Shown here piece after piece: positions 22,247 to 34,240 of a stretch of DNA of 64,000 bases. The stretch's first letter is position 1; every line of letters begins with the position of its first letter. The position numbers and the translations under genes were made by a program. Origin of the DNA: Vicia villosa (lineage: Eukaryota; Streptophyta; Magnoliopsida; Fabales; Fabaceae); assembly GCF_029867415.1 (NCBI RefSeq), contig NC_081186.1:20463915-20527914 (forward strand), given 5' to 3'. The notes below the pieces were generated by a model that worked only from the letters and a program-made list of their open reading frames with translations, was not told where the DNA came from and did no database searches.

Positions 22247-24204
22247 TGTAACACCCCTCTAATAACCCGCGGCAATTAAACAACTATTAAATCAGAGTAA
22301 GCATGCAAGAGGTGTCACAATTCATAAGTAAAGAAAATCACATTGGTACATGTCATGCATTCACTGAAACGTCTGAAATTATAACTCATTAACCAAAGTC
22401 ATGTTTTACACAGCGGAATTAATTCATCAAGTCAACATTCATCATTTAATGTATAAGACTTCAAATAACAAAACAAAATAGAGTTATAATCCAAAACTCC
22501 AAAACAACGCGTTCCCAGTGTTACAACTACCAGAGCATGACACCGACTCGATAACTAATAACCGACTTATGAGCTAATCCTCACCAAGTCGCGCCGCTAT
22601 CCTCAATCTGAAAATGACAACAAGTAAGGGTGAGTCTCATCACAGTTAACCAATGTTATTGCATCATAAATAATAACATATCATAGTTATATCATTCACC
22701 CAATTGTTTCATATTCAGACAAATCATCATTCACACATCCACAGATAAACAGACAAGTCGTCATATAACATATATCATCATATTAAAACAAGTCATGCAC
22801 ATGTATGAAACTGACACTATGCATGTGGTACCAACATCACCAGTGGAAATCATCCACCGACCGATCTATCATCATCCAGATACGGCCCTGCCAGCACAGA
22901 TTCCACACAATGGGAATCTTGCCCTTCACTGTATCCTCTCATCATTAAGATACAGCCCTCATCAAATGACTATGAATGCATGCAAACATATATATAACAT
23001 ACTTTCATCATTACCATTCTATGAGTAGCATCATCTATACTCATTTCATCATCATCATCATCATTACTAAGCATGTTCATATATACATTAACATCATTCA
23101 ATACAATCAATCATCAGTAAACCACAGAATCACATTACAGGGTTTACACAGTCTCAAACAACATACAAAATAGGCCTACAGATTGAAAGTTACACATCAT
23201 TGAACTTTCCAGAAAAATCACAAAATAGAAATTTCACATACAGAAGCCATACGCGTATCATCAAGTCCATACGCGGTCATACGCGTATCACCATCCCTCA
23301 TACGCGTATCATACGCATTTCCTCAGAGTCAGAAATGGCCTAAAAACAACCTCATACGCGTATCAGCCTTGCCATACGCGTATCATCAGATCAACTTCCT
23401 CTTTTAAAAATTCCATACGCGTATGAGCATCCTCATACGCTCTCATACGCAATTCACCAGCACAAGGTACTTTGGGACAGGGCAGCTGCGTATCATACGC
23501 GTATAGCCCTTGGGGAATGTCCCTCATACGCGTATGACCTCATCCCATACGCGTATGGCACTATTTCATACGCGAAATACCAGAAAAATTTGTCCAGAAC
23601 CTGCAACTTCGTAACAGTCCAAAACCCATTCGTTTTTACTCATACCAGTCCACGATTTTGAGTCTAAAAACCAGAAAATTCACATCTAAACAGCATACGA
23701 ATTCATCCACAACCATAGTATATGATTCCATAATCAATTTCATTCATCATACCCTAAATCTATCAGTTATTAGGGATTAACAGTCCAAATTTCAATGATG
23801 AACACAAATAACAATTCAGAATATAGAATCAATGGATCCAACCATACTCCTAATCCATACTATCACCTATAATACGATAAAAGAGATTAAACGGAGAGTC
23901 TCCCCTTACCTCGGATAAAAGTCTTGGTTCTTGGTCTCTCCCTCTACAGTTCTCCGTCACGTTCCTCGTTCCAACTTCTGTTCTTTCACTTTCTTTCTTC
24001 CCAATTCCCAATTATTTTATGAAAAATAATAATATTGAGATTAGTGAAAGTTTTACTAAACCACACCCCCATCTTTACTATTTCCTCATATGGCCCAAAT
24101 GCCATAAACCATTATTTATTCATTATTTTCACAAAATCCCTATAATTCTAATTATTAATTCAATATTCCAATTAAATTAATATTAAAATTATACGGGTGT
24201 TACA
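22247..24204 (-). mobile_element. Solo LTR, 1,958 bp, inserted in the Ogre-B LTR
   Basis: The boundaries are TGTAACACCC at the left and GGGTGTTACA at the right, a 10-bp terminal inverted repeat of LTR type. A perfect 5-bp duplication AGGTT lies at 22242-22246 and 24205-24209. There is no interior, PBS or PPT, so this is a solo LTR left by LTR-LTR recombination. The ends resemble Ty3/gypsy chromovirus (Tekay-like) LTRs. Minus orientation is favoured because a TATA-like CATAAAATAAT near 24010-24022 precedes a purine-rich leader. It carries the ATACGCGTAT array. Confidence 0.85.
23247..23580. repeat. Array of the palindrome ATACGCGTAT in the solo LTR
   Basis: Nine exact copies of the 10-bp palindrome and about six partial copies (atacgc) lie in some 330 bp. 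Spacing is irregular and intervening sequence differs. Each word has two overlapping-strand CpG sites. Confidence 0.9.
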
Positions 24205-24371
24205 AGGTTGATGGTTGAGTTTGTTAAAGTTTGTTACAAGGTGTAACAAACTTTTTGAAGGTGAGAAATGGAAGAGAGGGAGAGAACCGAGAGGGAGGAG
24301 GGTGAGGAGAGAATGCTTTGAGAAAAATGGAGAAGGAAAAAAAGAGTCCTTTGATTTGTGAAGGTTTCTGT

Positions 24372-24378
24372 TTTTATA
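24372..24378 (-). promoter_or_regulatory. TATA box of Ogre-B LTR
   Basis: TATAAAA on the minus strand, about 1.65 kb from the LTR start. This is comparable with the TATA position in Ogre-A. Confidence 0.55.
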
Positions 24379-24837
24379 TTGTGAGCATGGGGTGCATGTG
24401 TTATGGTGTGGTGTTGTTGCAGTGTAGTATTTTCCTTTTATTTTCACGTGAACAGAGTGTGCATGGCTTGAAATGGCAAATGGTAGTGAGATAAGAACTA
24501 TGGTGTGTAGCTAATGTTGAGCATACCATGTCAACCAACTAGCCCACTTTGCATACTTAGAACTTCTTCCATGGGCCATCAATCCACTCAAGTTTAGGAT
24601 CAATGTAAAGAGATAATTTGGTAGGGCAAATTTCATGTTGAAACTATTGCAAGACAAAGGTCACAAACCCTTCAAAAGTGAGCTGGAATATGATGACACA
24701 CAATTAATCATGGGACCTGCGCGCTTGTCTTAGCCTGGCTTCATATTGGTGGCAGACACGCAGCTTGGATAGGGCATGACTTTAGAACTCTCTATCTTGG
24801 TTCATGTGCACTCAATTATCACAATACATAGCTCTTT

Positions 24838-25215
24838 GGAAAGAGGGCATGGCAAGGAGAAATTTGATACCAAGATGAATCCCAATGGAGATTTGTAGAG
24901 TCCTAAAATTGATGTCCAAAATGGTACGCCAGGTGTTTGACACAATGCTACGTGCGTGACCTGGATTTTGGCCTGCCAGATGCTGAACCTTGGCGAGTGT
25001 GAGGGTGCGACTTTGAAGCTTCAAAATGGATTCAATACCCACTCAATCGACTTAATTCTTGTTTCATTGTGTAGAGGGCATGGAGGAGAGTTGATGGGTG
25101 TCAAGTTTGTAATCAATGGACTCTCGTATTTATCTGGAATCAGCTCCAAAGTTGACACGCCACATGTTTGTCAAAATGCTTACGCGTGGCCTGGAACTTG
25201 CCCAGCAATGTGACT
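24838..25215 (-). repeat. Imperfect duplication in Ogre-B LTR U3
   Basis: 'agagggcatgg...ttgacacaatgctacgtgcgtgacctgg' (24841-24964) and 'agagggcatgg...ttgtcaaaatgcttacgcgtggcctgg' (25073-25194) are diverged copies about 230 bp apart. Both lie upstream of the TATA box. Confidence 0.65.
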
Positions 25216-26023
25216 TGGTTCAAAAGAAAAAGTTCCAACTTCAAACCTCTTTACCTTCTCAACCACTATTCAAATGAAAAAAACTTTCAACTAGAGAATT
25301 GTAACATGCCATGATCTGAACATTTTTGATGTTGGGGGCTTTCTAAAATAAGGCCTTTTGACACGTGTAAATCAGGGCTGAAGTGGATTGTTCATCATGC
25401 TTTTAAGAGCCAAAATATTTTCTAAGTATGAAACTTTCCATTTTTGATTTTTTCTATTTTTGGCAACTTTTGTCAAACTCTTGATTTTATTCATCTTTTG
25501 ACTTTTCTTGACCGATTTTCCACCATAAGCCAATATTTGAGTGATTGACCCGATTTTGACCCAAAAGTCAACTGTTCTGATTTTTCTCCGATCTTAGTGA
25601 CATTCCCAATTAATCAGTTTCCGACCAATGGAAATTAATTGAACGCCTCCACACAGTCATCATACGATCTCTCTTCATAAAATCAACTCTTGATCAGTGT
25701 GTTGACCAAAAAGTCAACTGTGTTGACTTTGGTCAAGAAACCCTAATTTGGAATAATCAGATGAACAGTAGGTTTGTATTTTCTAACCAACGCTCTGACT
25801 TGAAGGTGAGGAAACCCTGATTCAAGAGTGCTTTCAAAAGAATAATGCCATAAGGCCAGACCTCGGATCTTTATATTTAATCAGAAGTTCTTTGCGTCAG
25901 GAGCACCTTTTTTGAAACAGTAATCATGATATGAATGCATGAATTGGGCCATGATCTAAGTGATGTATGTATATGAATTATAAGCCAGATAAATAAGGGT
26001 GGGACAAATTTGGGGTATGACAT

Positions 26024-26943
26024 GAGAATCAGAAGATGAGCCAGAATCTGAAGAAGATTTTGCTTCTGAAGATAAGTCAGAACTTGAAAGTTCTGAAGGC
26101 GGGTCAGACTCTAAAGGTGATTCTGAGTTTGAGGGAGAATCAGAAGATGAGTCAGAATCTGAAGAAGATTCTGCTTCTGAAGATGAGTCAGAACTTGAAA
26201 GTTCTGAAGAAGAGTTAGAGTCAGATGATGAAGAATCTTCTGGAGACTCTGAAGATGAGTCAGATGGTGAATCTGATTCTGATCTAAATTTTGATCAAGA
26301 ATCTGGTGGTGGTCATGCTTCTGGAAGGGAAAACTCTGAAGATGTAGAGTCTGGAGGACAAGCTTCTAAAGATGATCATGTTTCTGGTGTTAATCATGAC
26401 GTTGAAGGTGGAACTTCTGAAAGCGGAGCTTCTGAAGGTAGTCCAGCTTCTGACGGTGGTCATGATTCTGAAAGAAAAGACTATGAAGTTGGAACTTCTG
26501 AAGGCAGAGCTTCTGAAGGCAATCCAACTTCTAAAGGTGGTGGTTTTGAACAAGACCCAGAAGTTAACAAAGGTGGAACTTCTGGTGGTAGTCAAACTTC
26601 CGAAGAAAATCCAGAAGGAGATATGGCTCCAGAATCAGAAGGAGATTCTGAACTATTGGATATTGAAGAAGCACTCGAGAAGAAAGGTTGGCTGAATGCC
26701 ATAAAAGAAGAACTTGAGGCTTTAGAAGGAAACAAGACTTGGAAGTTAACTAAGCTTCTAAAGGAGAAGAAAACCATCAGCGTCAGATGGGTTTTTAAGG
26801 AGAAATCTACAATTCTAAATGGAGTATCAGAAGTTGCACATTGTAGCAACCAGAAGAAACTTGCAGATGTTCTGATGAAGGATGTCAAGACTGAACACCT
26901 TATCCGTTTGAGGGATGGAGTTGGTGTTGTAGATTTTGGCTAG
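26024..26943 (+). pseudogene. Internally deleted Ty1/copia pol fragment
   Basis: A continuous frame of about 306 codons without an initial ATG. The first about 200 codons are a Ser/Glu/Asp-rich spacer of the kind found between copia integrase and RT, with a 37-codon duplication (26024 and 26135). Then comes the N-terminal RT motif WLNAIKEELEAL..NKTW..RWVFK. It jumps directly to the end of RNase H (NQKKLADVLMKD) and a stop at 26941-26943. The RT core including YVDD and most of RNase H are missing, yet the frame is kept. The left end is cut by the Ogre-B LTR. Confidence 0.82.
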
Positions 26944-26965
26944 CTGAATATGAATTAAGGGATGG

Positions 26966-27292
26966 TATTGAAGAGTAATTCAATATTCAGAAGTTGTTGT
27001 TAGTCAGAAGCTGTAAAACTTCTGATGTTCTGGAGTTGAGTTTGTTAGCGTAGCTGTTAAGTTTAGTAAGGGTACTTTAGTATTTCCTAGTACTGTATGG
27101 TTTGTACCCTAAACTTGTACACTAAGTTTAGCTTTTAGGGTTGAGGTGGCAATTTGCTTTTTGTATAAGTAGTCTTGTAGTAGCTATCATTAATAGTAGA
27201 GAACGCAAGTAGAATATACAATATTATTCTCTCTCATTAATCTTTGCACCGTTATTCTCTTTGTCATCATCTTTATTCATTGTGCACCAACA
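26966..27292 (+). repeat. Short copia 3' LTR, about 327 bp
   Basis: It follows the copia frame by 22 bp and ends CACCAACA at 27292. The start is placed at TATTG (26966), a decayed TGTTG after the purine-rich 'aattaagggatgg'. A TATA box is at 27164-27170. Ogre-C LTR sequence resumes at 27294. The left boundary is less certain than the right. Confidence 0.6.
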
Positions 27293-28109
27293 CGGTTATT
27301 GTAAAGACAACATGGAGAGATTTTTTCAAGGTTCTTTTATGGATATGTTACAATATGTACAAATGTTAAAATGTTGGTGAGAGTGGATGTCAATTTGGTT
27401 TTGACCAGAGAAACAATTGAAACAAGGTGTAACAGAAGTTTATTTTGGTGTGCGGAGGTTGTACCGTGTGAGAGAGATTTTAGAGAAAATAAAGGTTTTT
27501 TTTTGTTGTTCCTGTGTGTGAGGAGGTAAGGGTTAGAAATAGGGTTGATTATTAGTGTTAGAATGAAATTGACGGTGGTGGAATGATGGTTAATTGTTGT
27601 CTAAATGGCCTCTTTTTGGGACCTATTTATAATGAACAATTAGGTTGATATTAATGGTAAGAAAATTAATGGGATAAAAACTAATCAATTTTAAAAAATC
27701 AATGATATTCTAAACATAGAAAAAAGAAACAACATTTTTTAGTATTTTGTGATTTTTTGAATATAAAATTAAACTAAAGTCAGAAGTAAATAAAAGGAAA
27801 AAATGTTAGAAGTGGGATTTGAACCTGAGATCATGTAACTACAAACCTTACTTTCTTACCAATTGTGCTATATTATTTGTTCAAAATAAAAAGCCATTTG
27901 AAAGTATATGAAGTATCGGCCAGCATTTTGCTATTTATTAAAATATAAATAATTTAAGAGTAAACTATTATATTTTAAAATAGACTTTTAAATTGAATGT
28001 TTATTAAATTCAGGATGTCAATTAAATGAACCCGAGATTTTATAAAAATTCAATTTTTTGAAATAGTTTTGAAATTTATAAAAGTGTGGGCAAATTTTAG
28101 GGTATGAGA
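27293..28109 (-). repeat. Ogre-C 3' LTR, truncated copy
   Basis: Homologous to 58191-59136 with many substitutions and a roughly 125-bp length difference (extra at about 58646-58770 in the other copy). The minus-strand start is CTCATACCC rather than TGTCATACC, a mutated edge, and is followed outward by a PPT. The far end was lost where copia sequence joins at 27292/27293. A minus-strand TATA box, TATAAATAG, is intact at 27623-27631. Confidence 0.85.
27811..27880 (-). other. tRNA-like segment in Ogre-C LTR (left copy)
   Basis: The minus strand has TAGCACAATTGG (27870-27859), matching the A-box. GGTTCAAATCC (27825-27815), a perfect B-box, starts about 45 bases later. The stems are poorly paired, so it is a tRNA-derived relic or Pol III-like promoter, not a tRNA gene. 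Confidence 0.55.
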
Positions 28110-28125
28110 ATTGCCCCTGTTCAAT
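28110..28125 (-). other. Polypurine tract of Ogre-C
   Basis: The minus strand reads GAACAGGGGCAAT directly before the LTR edge. It has the same form and position as the Ogre-A PPT. Confidence 0.65.
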
Positions 28126-28499
28126 CTTCTTAAACCTGAAGATGTAGATTGACGTATTCGCCACTCGGGATCTAAAGGTGAAAGAGGATTGAACACTAAA
28201 ATACCCAAAAATTTGCACTTGCTGGTGCAGGGAGTAGTTCTATTGATGGTTTGAGTGGGCTTAAAGATGCCATTAGTTGGATTGACAGGATGCTGTTGGA
28301 GGTGGGCTTAAAGATGCCACAGGTCTTTTGATAGTATGAAGGTCAGAGTGTAGTCGTACATTAGACTACATCTGAAGATGATGATTATACGAGAACATCA
28401 GAATGAACCGTTTGTTGGGCTGTATCTGACTTGCTTATCCTCAATCTCCTCTGAATTGTTTCTGAATTGAATTGTTGGCTCTATTGCCGAAGTCTTAAG

Positions 28500-28840
28500 A
28501 TTACATCATTGACTCCATTGTCTTTACCACCTCTTGTTACTAAGAATCGGGACTGTATTGGTGGCATCATTGTCATGATCACTTTGACTCCATTGTCGTG
28601 ATCAATTGTGACTCCATTGTCGGTAGCTCCATTGTCGGTGGCTCCACTGTCGTGATCATTTTGACTCCATTGTCGTGATCAATTGTGACTCCATTGTCGG
28701 TGGCTCCATTGGCGTGATCATTTTGACTCCATTGTCATGATCAATTTGTGACTCCATTGTCGGTGATCATTTGTGACTCCATTGTTATGATCATTTGTGA
28801 CTCCATTGTCATGATCATTTGTGACTCCATTGTTGGTGTA
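28500..28840 (-). repeat. Tandem repeats 'tgactccattgtcgtgatca'
   Basis: About a dozen imperfect 20-25-bp units built on 'g(a/g)ctccattgtc(g/a)(t/g)gatca' in the Ogre-C 3' noncoding region. Confidence 0.85.
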
Positions 28841-28969
28841 TGAATGGGCTTAAAGATGCCATTCATTGAGTTTGATAAGATGTTGTCGGAGACGGGCTTG
28901 CAGATGCCGTCTAAAAGAGATACTTGTCAGAAGTCTGAAGGGACATACCTTCCAGAAGGTCAAGATGAG

Positions 28970-29430
28970 CCATACACTAGGCATTTGTCATAATAAAAGA
29001 AGGAACCTTACATCAGGTTGTACTAGCCTGAGTCATTCATTAGACTATACCAGAATGCGTCGTCCATTAGGCAATGTCGAGAGGAGCCATACATTAGGCG
29101 AGCCATACATTAGGTTGTATCAGAAGGTGCCATACATTAGGCGAGCCATACATTAGGCTGTATCAGAAGGTGCCATACATTAGGCTACATTAGGAGAGGT
29201 CGTACATTAGGCGAGCCATACCTTAGGCTACATAAGGAGAGGTCGTACATTAGGCGAGCCATGCACTAGGCTATTTTAAAAGGGGCCATACATTAGGCGA
29301 GCCATACATTAGGCTGTATCAGAAGGTGCCATACATTAGGTGAGCCATACATTAGGCTACATAAGGAGAGGCCGTACATTAGGCGAGCTATACATTAGGC
29401 TATATTTGGAGAAGCCATACATTTATGCTG
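28970..29430 (-). repeat. Tandem repeats 'gagccatacattaggct'
   Basis: About fourteen imperfect units of 'ccatacattaggcgagccatacattaggct(gt/ac)at.ag(a/g)ag'. They make a composite minisatellite in the Ogre-C 3' noncoding region. Confidence 0.85.
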
Positions 29431-31504
29431 TATTTGATTTTTTGGTGATACCTGCTTAACCGATTGGTCGACCTGAAAGACAAAGTTAGTTTTATGCAAT
29501 GTCATGATGTATGAATTGCATGATGACTGTTTTTTTAAATGAATGAGAATGTTATGCATATGCTATGAGGTATATGGTGTATGAATACAAAATATTGTTA
29601 ATGATGACAATAAATTGTATAAGTGTTTTGCGGGAAAAATAAATCCCTGACTGTTCAACGCCTTTGAGAGATTATTTGAATCTCGACTTGAATGCCCCAG
29701 ATGAATTGGACAATAACACACCATGCCCTTTGTACATATTGGCGTTTTAGCCAACTGAGTCAGTGGTGGGAAATATTTCTGCTTTTGACGCGTTTTTTAA
29801 GCGACTTTGTCTGTCGGGAGGACTTTCTGAGTCTTGTGTTATCATAAGCAACCTGCCTCAGTATCATGAGTTTAGGAACAATGCCCCTAATTAATCAACA
29901 CTTCTAAGAGAGTCTTCGAGTCTTGACCTGATTGCCCCGGATATATGAATTCTTACTCAAAAGGGTATTCAACTGCTTTTGCCCCTGAGGGTGATCAGAA
30001 TTTGAGATATCCTCTCTCGAACTCAATGGAGTTCTGAAGACAACTTGTCCCTTGAGAGGATTAAACTTTTCAACTGCAGCTCATGATGTAAACTTTCCTG
30101 GTGTCCATTACTTGTTCATATGCAAAGAATGTTTAGTATAAGAAATATACTTTTAAAGCAAAGTCCATGTTTTTCTTGAAGTTTAAAGAGGAAATTTTTG
30201 AAAGGATGTCGAAGCATCGATTTTTGTGAAAGGTGGTGTGATACCAACTCAAATGTTTTGAAAAACTCATAGGAGTCAGTTTACCGTATTCTCGTTACAG
30301 AATGCTTTCGAATTACCCCTGCTTCAATTAGGACTTTTGAGAGTTGTAACGTGGCCAGGTTCACGGTTTTTTTAGATAAAAGGATTTTTAGGCTCAAAAT
30401 TTTATTGGTGCCCACCCCCTTCGTGATATTCTCCAACCTAAGTTCAGTTAACTCGATGCGAGCATTCATCCTTCAAGGGGAGTTTGAGATGATTGAGGAA
30501 CCAATGAGGTGTTTGGACATGGCAGTCACTTACTTTTTATTCTTGGTGTCTGATCACACGATCTTGAATTTATAGTCACACGACTTTGTTCTTTTGTTAA
30601 GGATCTTTCTGTTTCGCAATCCTTTCATTATTCCCTAACTTTTGCTTGGACAAATTCTTTTGAGTTTCAGGTTTGAAGTCCAGCGGGATGTCTATATTTT
30701 TCCTAATTCACTTGTTTTCAAGTTTGTTGACTTAGAGGGCTTTATTTTTTTGTTTCATTCTTTTCTTTTTTTTGAACAAGTCGTATGATCCTGAGTCGTC
30801 TTTGATTTGTTGGAAAGAATGTGACTGCCTCATTTCTTGGTTGACGAGGGATAGCCGTTGTGGTATTGTCATATTTTGACCTCCTAATGTGAGGGATAAC
30901 CATTACGGTTTTGACTTTCCTCAATCTTTTAAAGGATAACCATTGTTGTATCCTTAGATGCGAGCTCCTGATGAATTTTGAACACTCAATCAGGTTAACT
31001 GAACACTACCCTGCCCCTAGGTTAAATATGGGGTTTTTTAATATAGAAAAGAAACTCCTACTTCAAGGCTCAAAGGGGTTGACAAGGGATTAACTTCCTT
31101 ATATCTCCAGTGTTTAGGGATTTGAAACAATGCTTGTACATCATCAACATGTTTTTACTCGAAAGCACACCAATTGAGTTTATGGGTATTATGTGTTCGT
31201 CATTCTCCCTTCGGAGTTATCATGCTTTATCGCCGAGAGTTTGGCATCACAAGCAAAGAAAAACATATTAGAGCGAGAGCGAATGATTTTTTTCAAGACA
31301 AACATATACAGTGCATTATTATTATAGTTCAAAAGCAAACAAGTATTGCATATAAATAGTATTGAACAAAAACAAGAAATATTACACATGAACATGCATG
31401 ATGATATAGAGATTTTCAACATTGGGGATATTTTCTCCGTATGTACTTATTGCTTCAAAAGATCCGTTGAGTCGAAGGAGAACTTCAAATCTGGCTTGCA
31501 GGTG

Positions 31505-31590
31505 TGAATGTGATAACCTTTGCATCAATTATGTCTTGAATCTTGTCTCTGAATGGCTGACAATCATCAACCGAATGGCCAAGTGCCCCA
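31505..31590 (-). pseudogene. Relic of an Ogre gag zinc-knuckle region
   Basis: One minus-strand frame reads GALGHSVDDCQPFRDKIQDI and a few residues more. It resembles the GH.x4.C half of the Ogre zinc motif with its downstream helix (compare GAPGHDLEHCIALKYEVQ in Ogre-A). The expected upstream Cys-rich half is broken by frameshifts. It shows that the Ogre-C interior once encoded Gag. Confidence 0.6.
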
Positions 31591-34168
31591 TATTAAAAAA
31601 ACCGAGCGTTCGTATTTGAAACTGCGGATTATTCCTAAGGGAAGATACCGACGAAGCCACGCAGGAGTTGTAAGTATCCAGCTTTAGGGATTTGAGGAAG
31701 AAGATGAGAAACTCGTTATCTGGAAACCTGTTATGCAATGATATGTATGTAAATGCATATGCAATGTTTCCAAGGATCTTTATGGAATCCAGTTTGCAAC
31801 ATTAGAGATTGAACTTGGTTGCAGATTTGTCTGAAGAATTTTGACTTTCGTCTTCGAACGTCCTTCTATAAGAATCAAGCTCATCATATCAAGTGGGTCA
31901 TAGCCTCTGATTCGGGGTACGGTACTTTTGAGTTTGAAGGCATATAGCTATAAGAAAATAAGTCCTCTTGCCCCTTGATAAGAACTGTACCTTTGAGTTT
32001 GAAGGCATCTGGCTAGAGGAAAATGAATCCTCTTGCCCCTTGATAGAAGTTTATTTTACTTTCAAGTTTGAAAAGCATCTGGCTAGAGGAAAATAAATCC
32101 TCTTGCCCCTTGATAAAAATTTAGGCTCTTGATAGTCCTTCCATAATAGTACCTGGAAATTATGCGTTCTAAATCCCTAAGATCCTTGAAAAAGTTTAGT
32201 CAACAGGTTATGTAAAAGCATAAGGTAGTATGGAAAAGTAAGTCCTACAAATAAAACCTGCAAGGAAATCAAAGGGTTAGTAGCACACACAAGCAAGTCA
32301 AACAAGTTTCCTTAAGTTTAAAGGCTTGCATGGAATCCATAGGTAAGTACCCTCCCCACTGAAGTTTAGTTGGCTCAACCTTTCCTAAATAAAGATCGGG
32401 TTCTAGGGAGCTCATATCCTTGATCTTTCTCAAAGGCATTATTTCAGTTCAGTAATCGTATCATCGACCGAAAACATCTTGAAAGTCCGATCCATATGAG
32501 TGTAGCTTTGAGTATCAACCAACTTCGGCCGGAACCAAAGCCAGCCATCTCGCTACTTCCTATTGGCTAAAGTCAAATTCAACTAGGGTTGTAGGAGCGA
32601 ATTAGTGCTTAATGACACCACGCGGCAGTTAAATGTTTCCCGAGGCCAATTCTGTAACATGGTGGGAGAACTAACTTTAATTTTTGCAAACAATGTTGCG
32701 GTGAGCAAGAGTCGCCACCGACTTTTATTTTGTCCAATTATTAGGAAAGGTATAAAAGTACAGGAAAGACCTTTTAAGAAAAGAGTTTGAGTTCGGGCGG
32801 TAAGTTATGAAAAGGGAAGGTGGTAGCACCCTTTTCATCCGTAGTTATTTACGGGCTCTTAGTTTGCTTAGCTCGTTTTGTTTTGTTTGAAAATCTTGAA
32901 AAAGCATAGTGTGTGTGTGTGCGCTTTGACAAAAGGTGCCAATAGTAAGGCAAGATTTCACAATGATCCTTGTGTCGGTCCTCAAGGATGTATGCGAAGT
33001 ATTTTTGAAATTTTGTTTGAAAAATCAAGTGGTGAGAAAAGATGTTTTGTTGAGCAAGCAAATTAAGGGCTACTTACCCTATGTTTGGTCTTTCCTATAC
33101 TTTCTACTTTCATTTAAGGGATAGGGCTAACCATACCATTTGTGGGTAGGTAGTCCTATCTATTGGACGTGTTTAAGGGACATCGAAGGGTCATCGATGG
33201 TCATTGAAGGCAACATGATAGAGGTACCTTTAGCAAATTCGAAGGGACAAATCATCTTTTTCGTAGGTAGCAATCAAGGGTCAAGATCATGTATTCGTAG
33301 ACAACTTCGAGGGTCATCGCGGGACCATGATCTTTGATGATTTTTTGATTTAGGGACGTTTGCTATAGGTACCTCTATATTCGAGGGACACGACCATTAT
33401 TCGTAAGGCAACCAAGAGGGGTGTACCCTAGAGGTGAGTGTGTGCGAGTGTATTATGTTTGAGTATTTTATCTTTCTGGGGTTAGTGATCTAAGTCAAAA
33501 TTTTAAGTTCTTTCACACCCTAATTTACTAACACACAAGCATACGATTAATACAGTGCAGAAAAATAAAGGCAGAAAAGTAAAGATCCTAACTATTACAG
33601 GGCTTCGGGGAGGGGATTACAAATTTAACAAACGGGGATAAAAATTATTACAAACCCCAAATAGAAAATAAAATATACAAGCATTGGGCGTAATTTGCGA
33701 ATATCCATAAAATAGTCCAATAGTTCAAAGACGATAGTACCTCGCATACAAAACAAAGAGTTAGTAATAAAACACCAAAATAATGTATGAGAAAATGATA
33801 AAAATACGAATATAGATTAAAATTACCGAAAAAATCTAAATAATGATCATATTTAATTCAAATTGAGAGAAATTTGATTGGTTGAGTGAATTTTAACTTA
33901 AAAAGAATATGTTTTTGTCTTTTTAATTTATTAGTTAATCAATTAGTAATTTATGTACATGTGATTTTATTTACAAGACTTAAATGCATATTTTGGATTT
34001 TTGTTAAACTAATTAAAAAGAACATATTTTTAGCACTTTATGCATGGACTAATTAAAGTAGATTAATTCAAATAATAGTAGAAATAAAACATGAAGAGAA
34101 GATTAGTAACAAGTAGTAAAGAGACATTCAATTTCACACGTTTCCACCCATTATCTTTGACTTTTCAA

Positions 34169-34170
<2 letters not shown>

Positions 34171-34239
<69 letters not shown>
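34171..34239. repeat. (AT)n microsatellite
   Basis: About 34 uninterrupted AT dinucleotides within the Ogre-C LTR. Confidence 0.97.

Positions 34240-34240
<1 letters not shown>

Larger units (their letters stand above)
19630..26022 (-). repeat. Ogre-B 5' LTR, about 4.4 kb, interrupted by a solo LTR
   Basis: On the minus strand it starts TGTCATACCCC at 26022 and ends GCGACA at 19630, next to the PBS. Removing the 22247-24204 insertion and one duplication copy leaves about 4,430 bp, a normal size for this group. It shares only short conserved parts with the Ogre-A LTR, such as 'aaggggaaggtgttagcacccc' near the U5 end. A TATA box is at 24372-24378 on the minus strand. Its outer edge abuts copia sequence at 26023. 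Confidence 0.85.
28126..32693 (-). mobile_element. Decayed, repeat-rich interior of Ogre-C
   Basis: About 4.6 kb between the PPT and the 5' LTR, against nearly 13 kb in Ogre-A. Only a gag relic (31505-31590) is recognisable. The rest is 3'-type noncoding sequence with tandem repeats, for example three 65-70-bp units of 'gaaggcatctggctagaggaaaat' at about 31925-32125 and 'ggataaccattacggtttt' units at about 30840-30955. No PBS with TGG is visible next to the LTR end at 32694. It is either a nonautonomous derivative or a heavily deleted copy. Confidence 0.65.

Noticed and set aside
21970..22275. His-rich 101-codon ORF
   Set aside because: Translation of a GAT/GGT simple repeat within the Ogre-B LTR. 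It also crosses the solo LTR boundary.
30281..30469. 62-codon minus ORF in Ogre-C as a protein domain
   Set aside because: Faintly Ogre-like but too short and isolated between stops. Not enough to name a domain.
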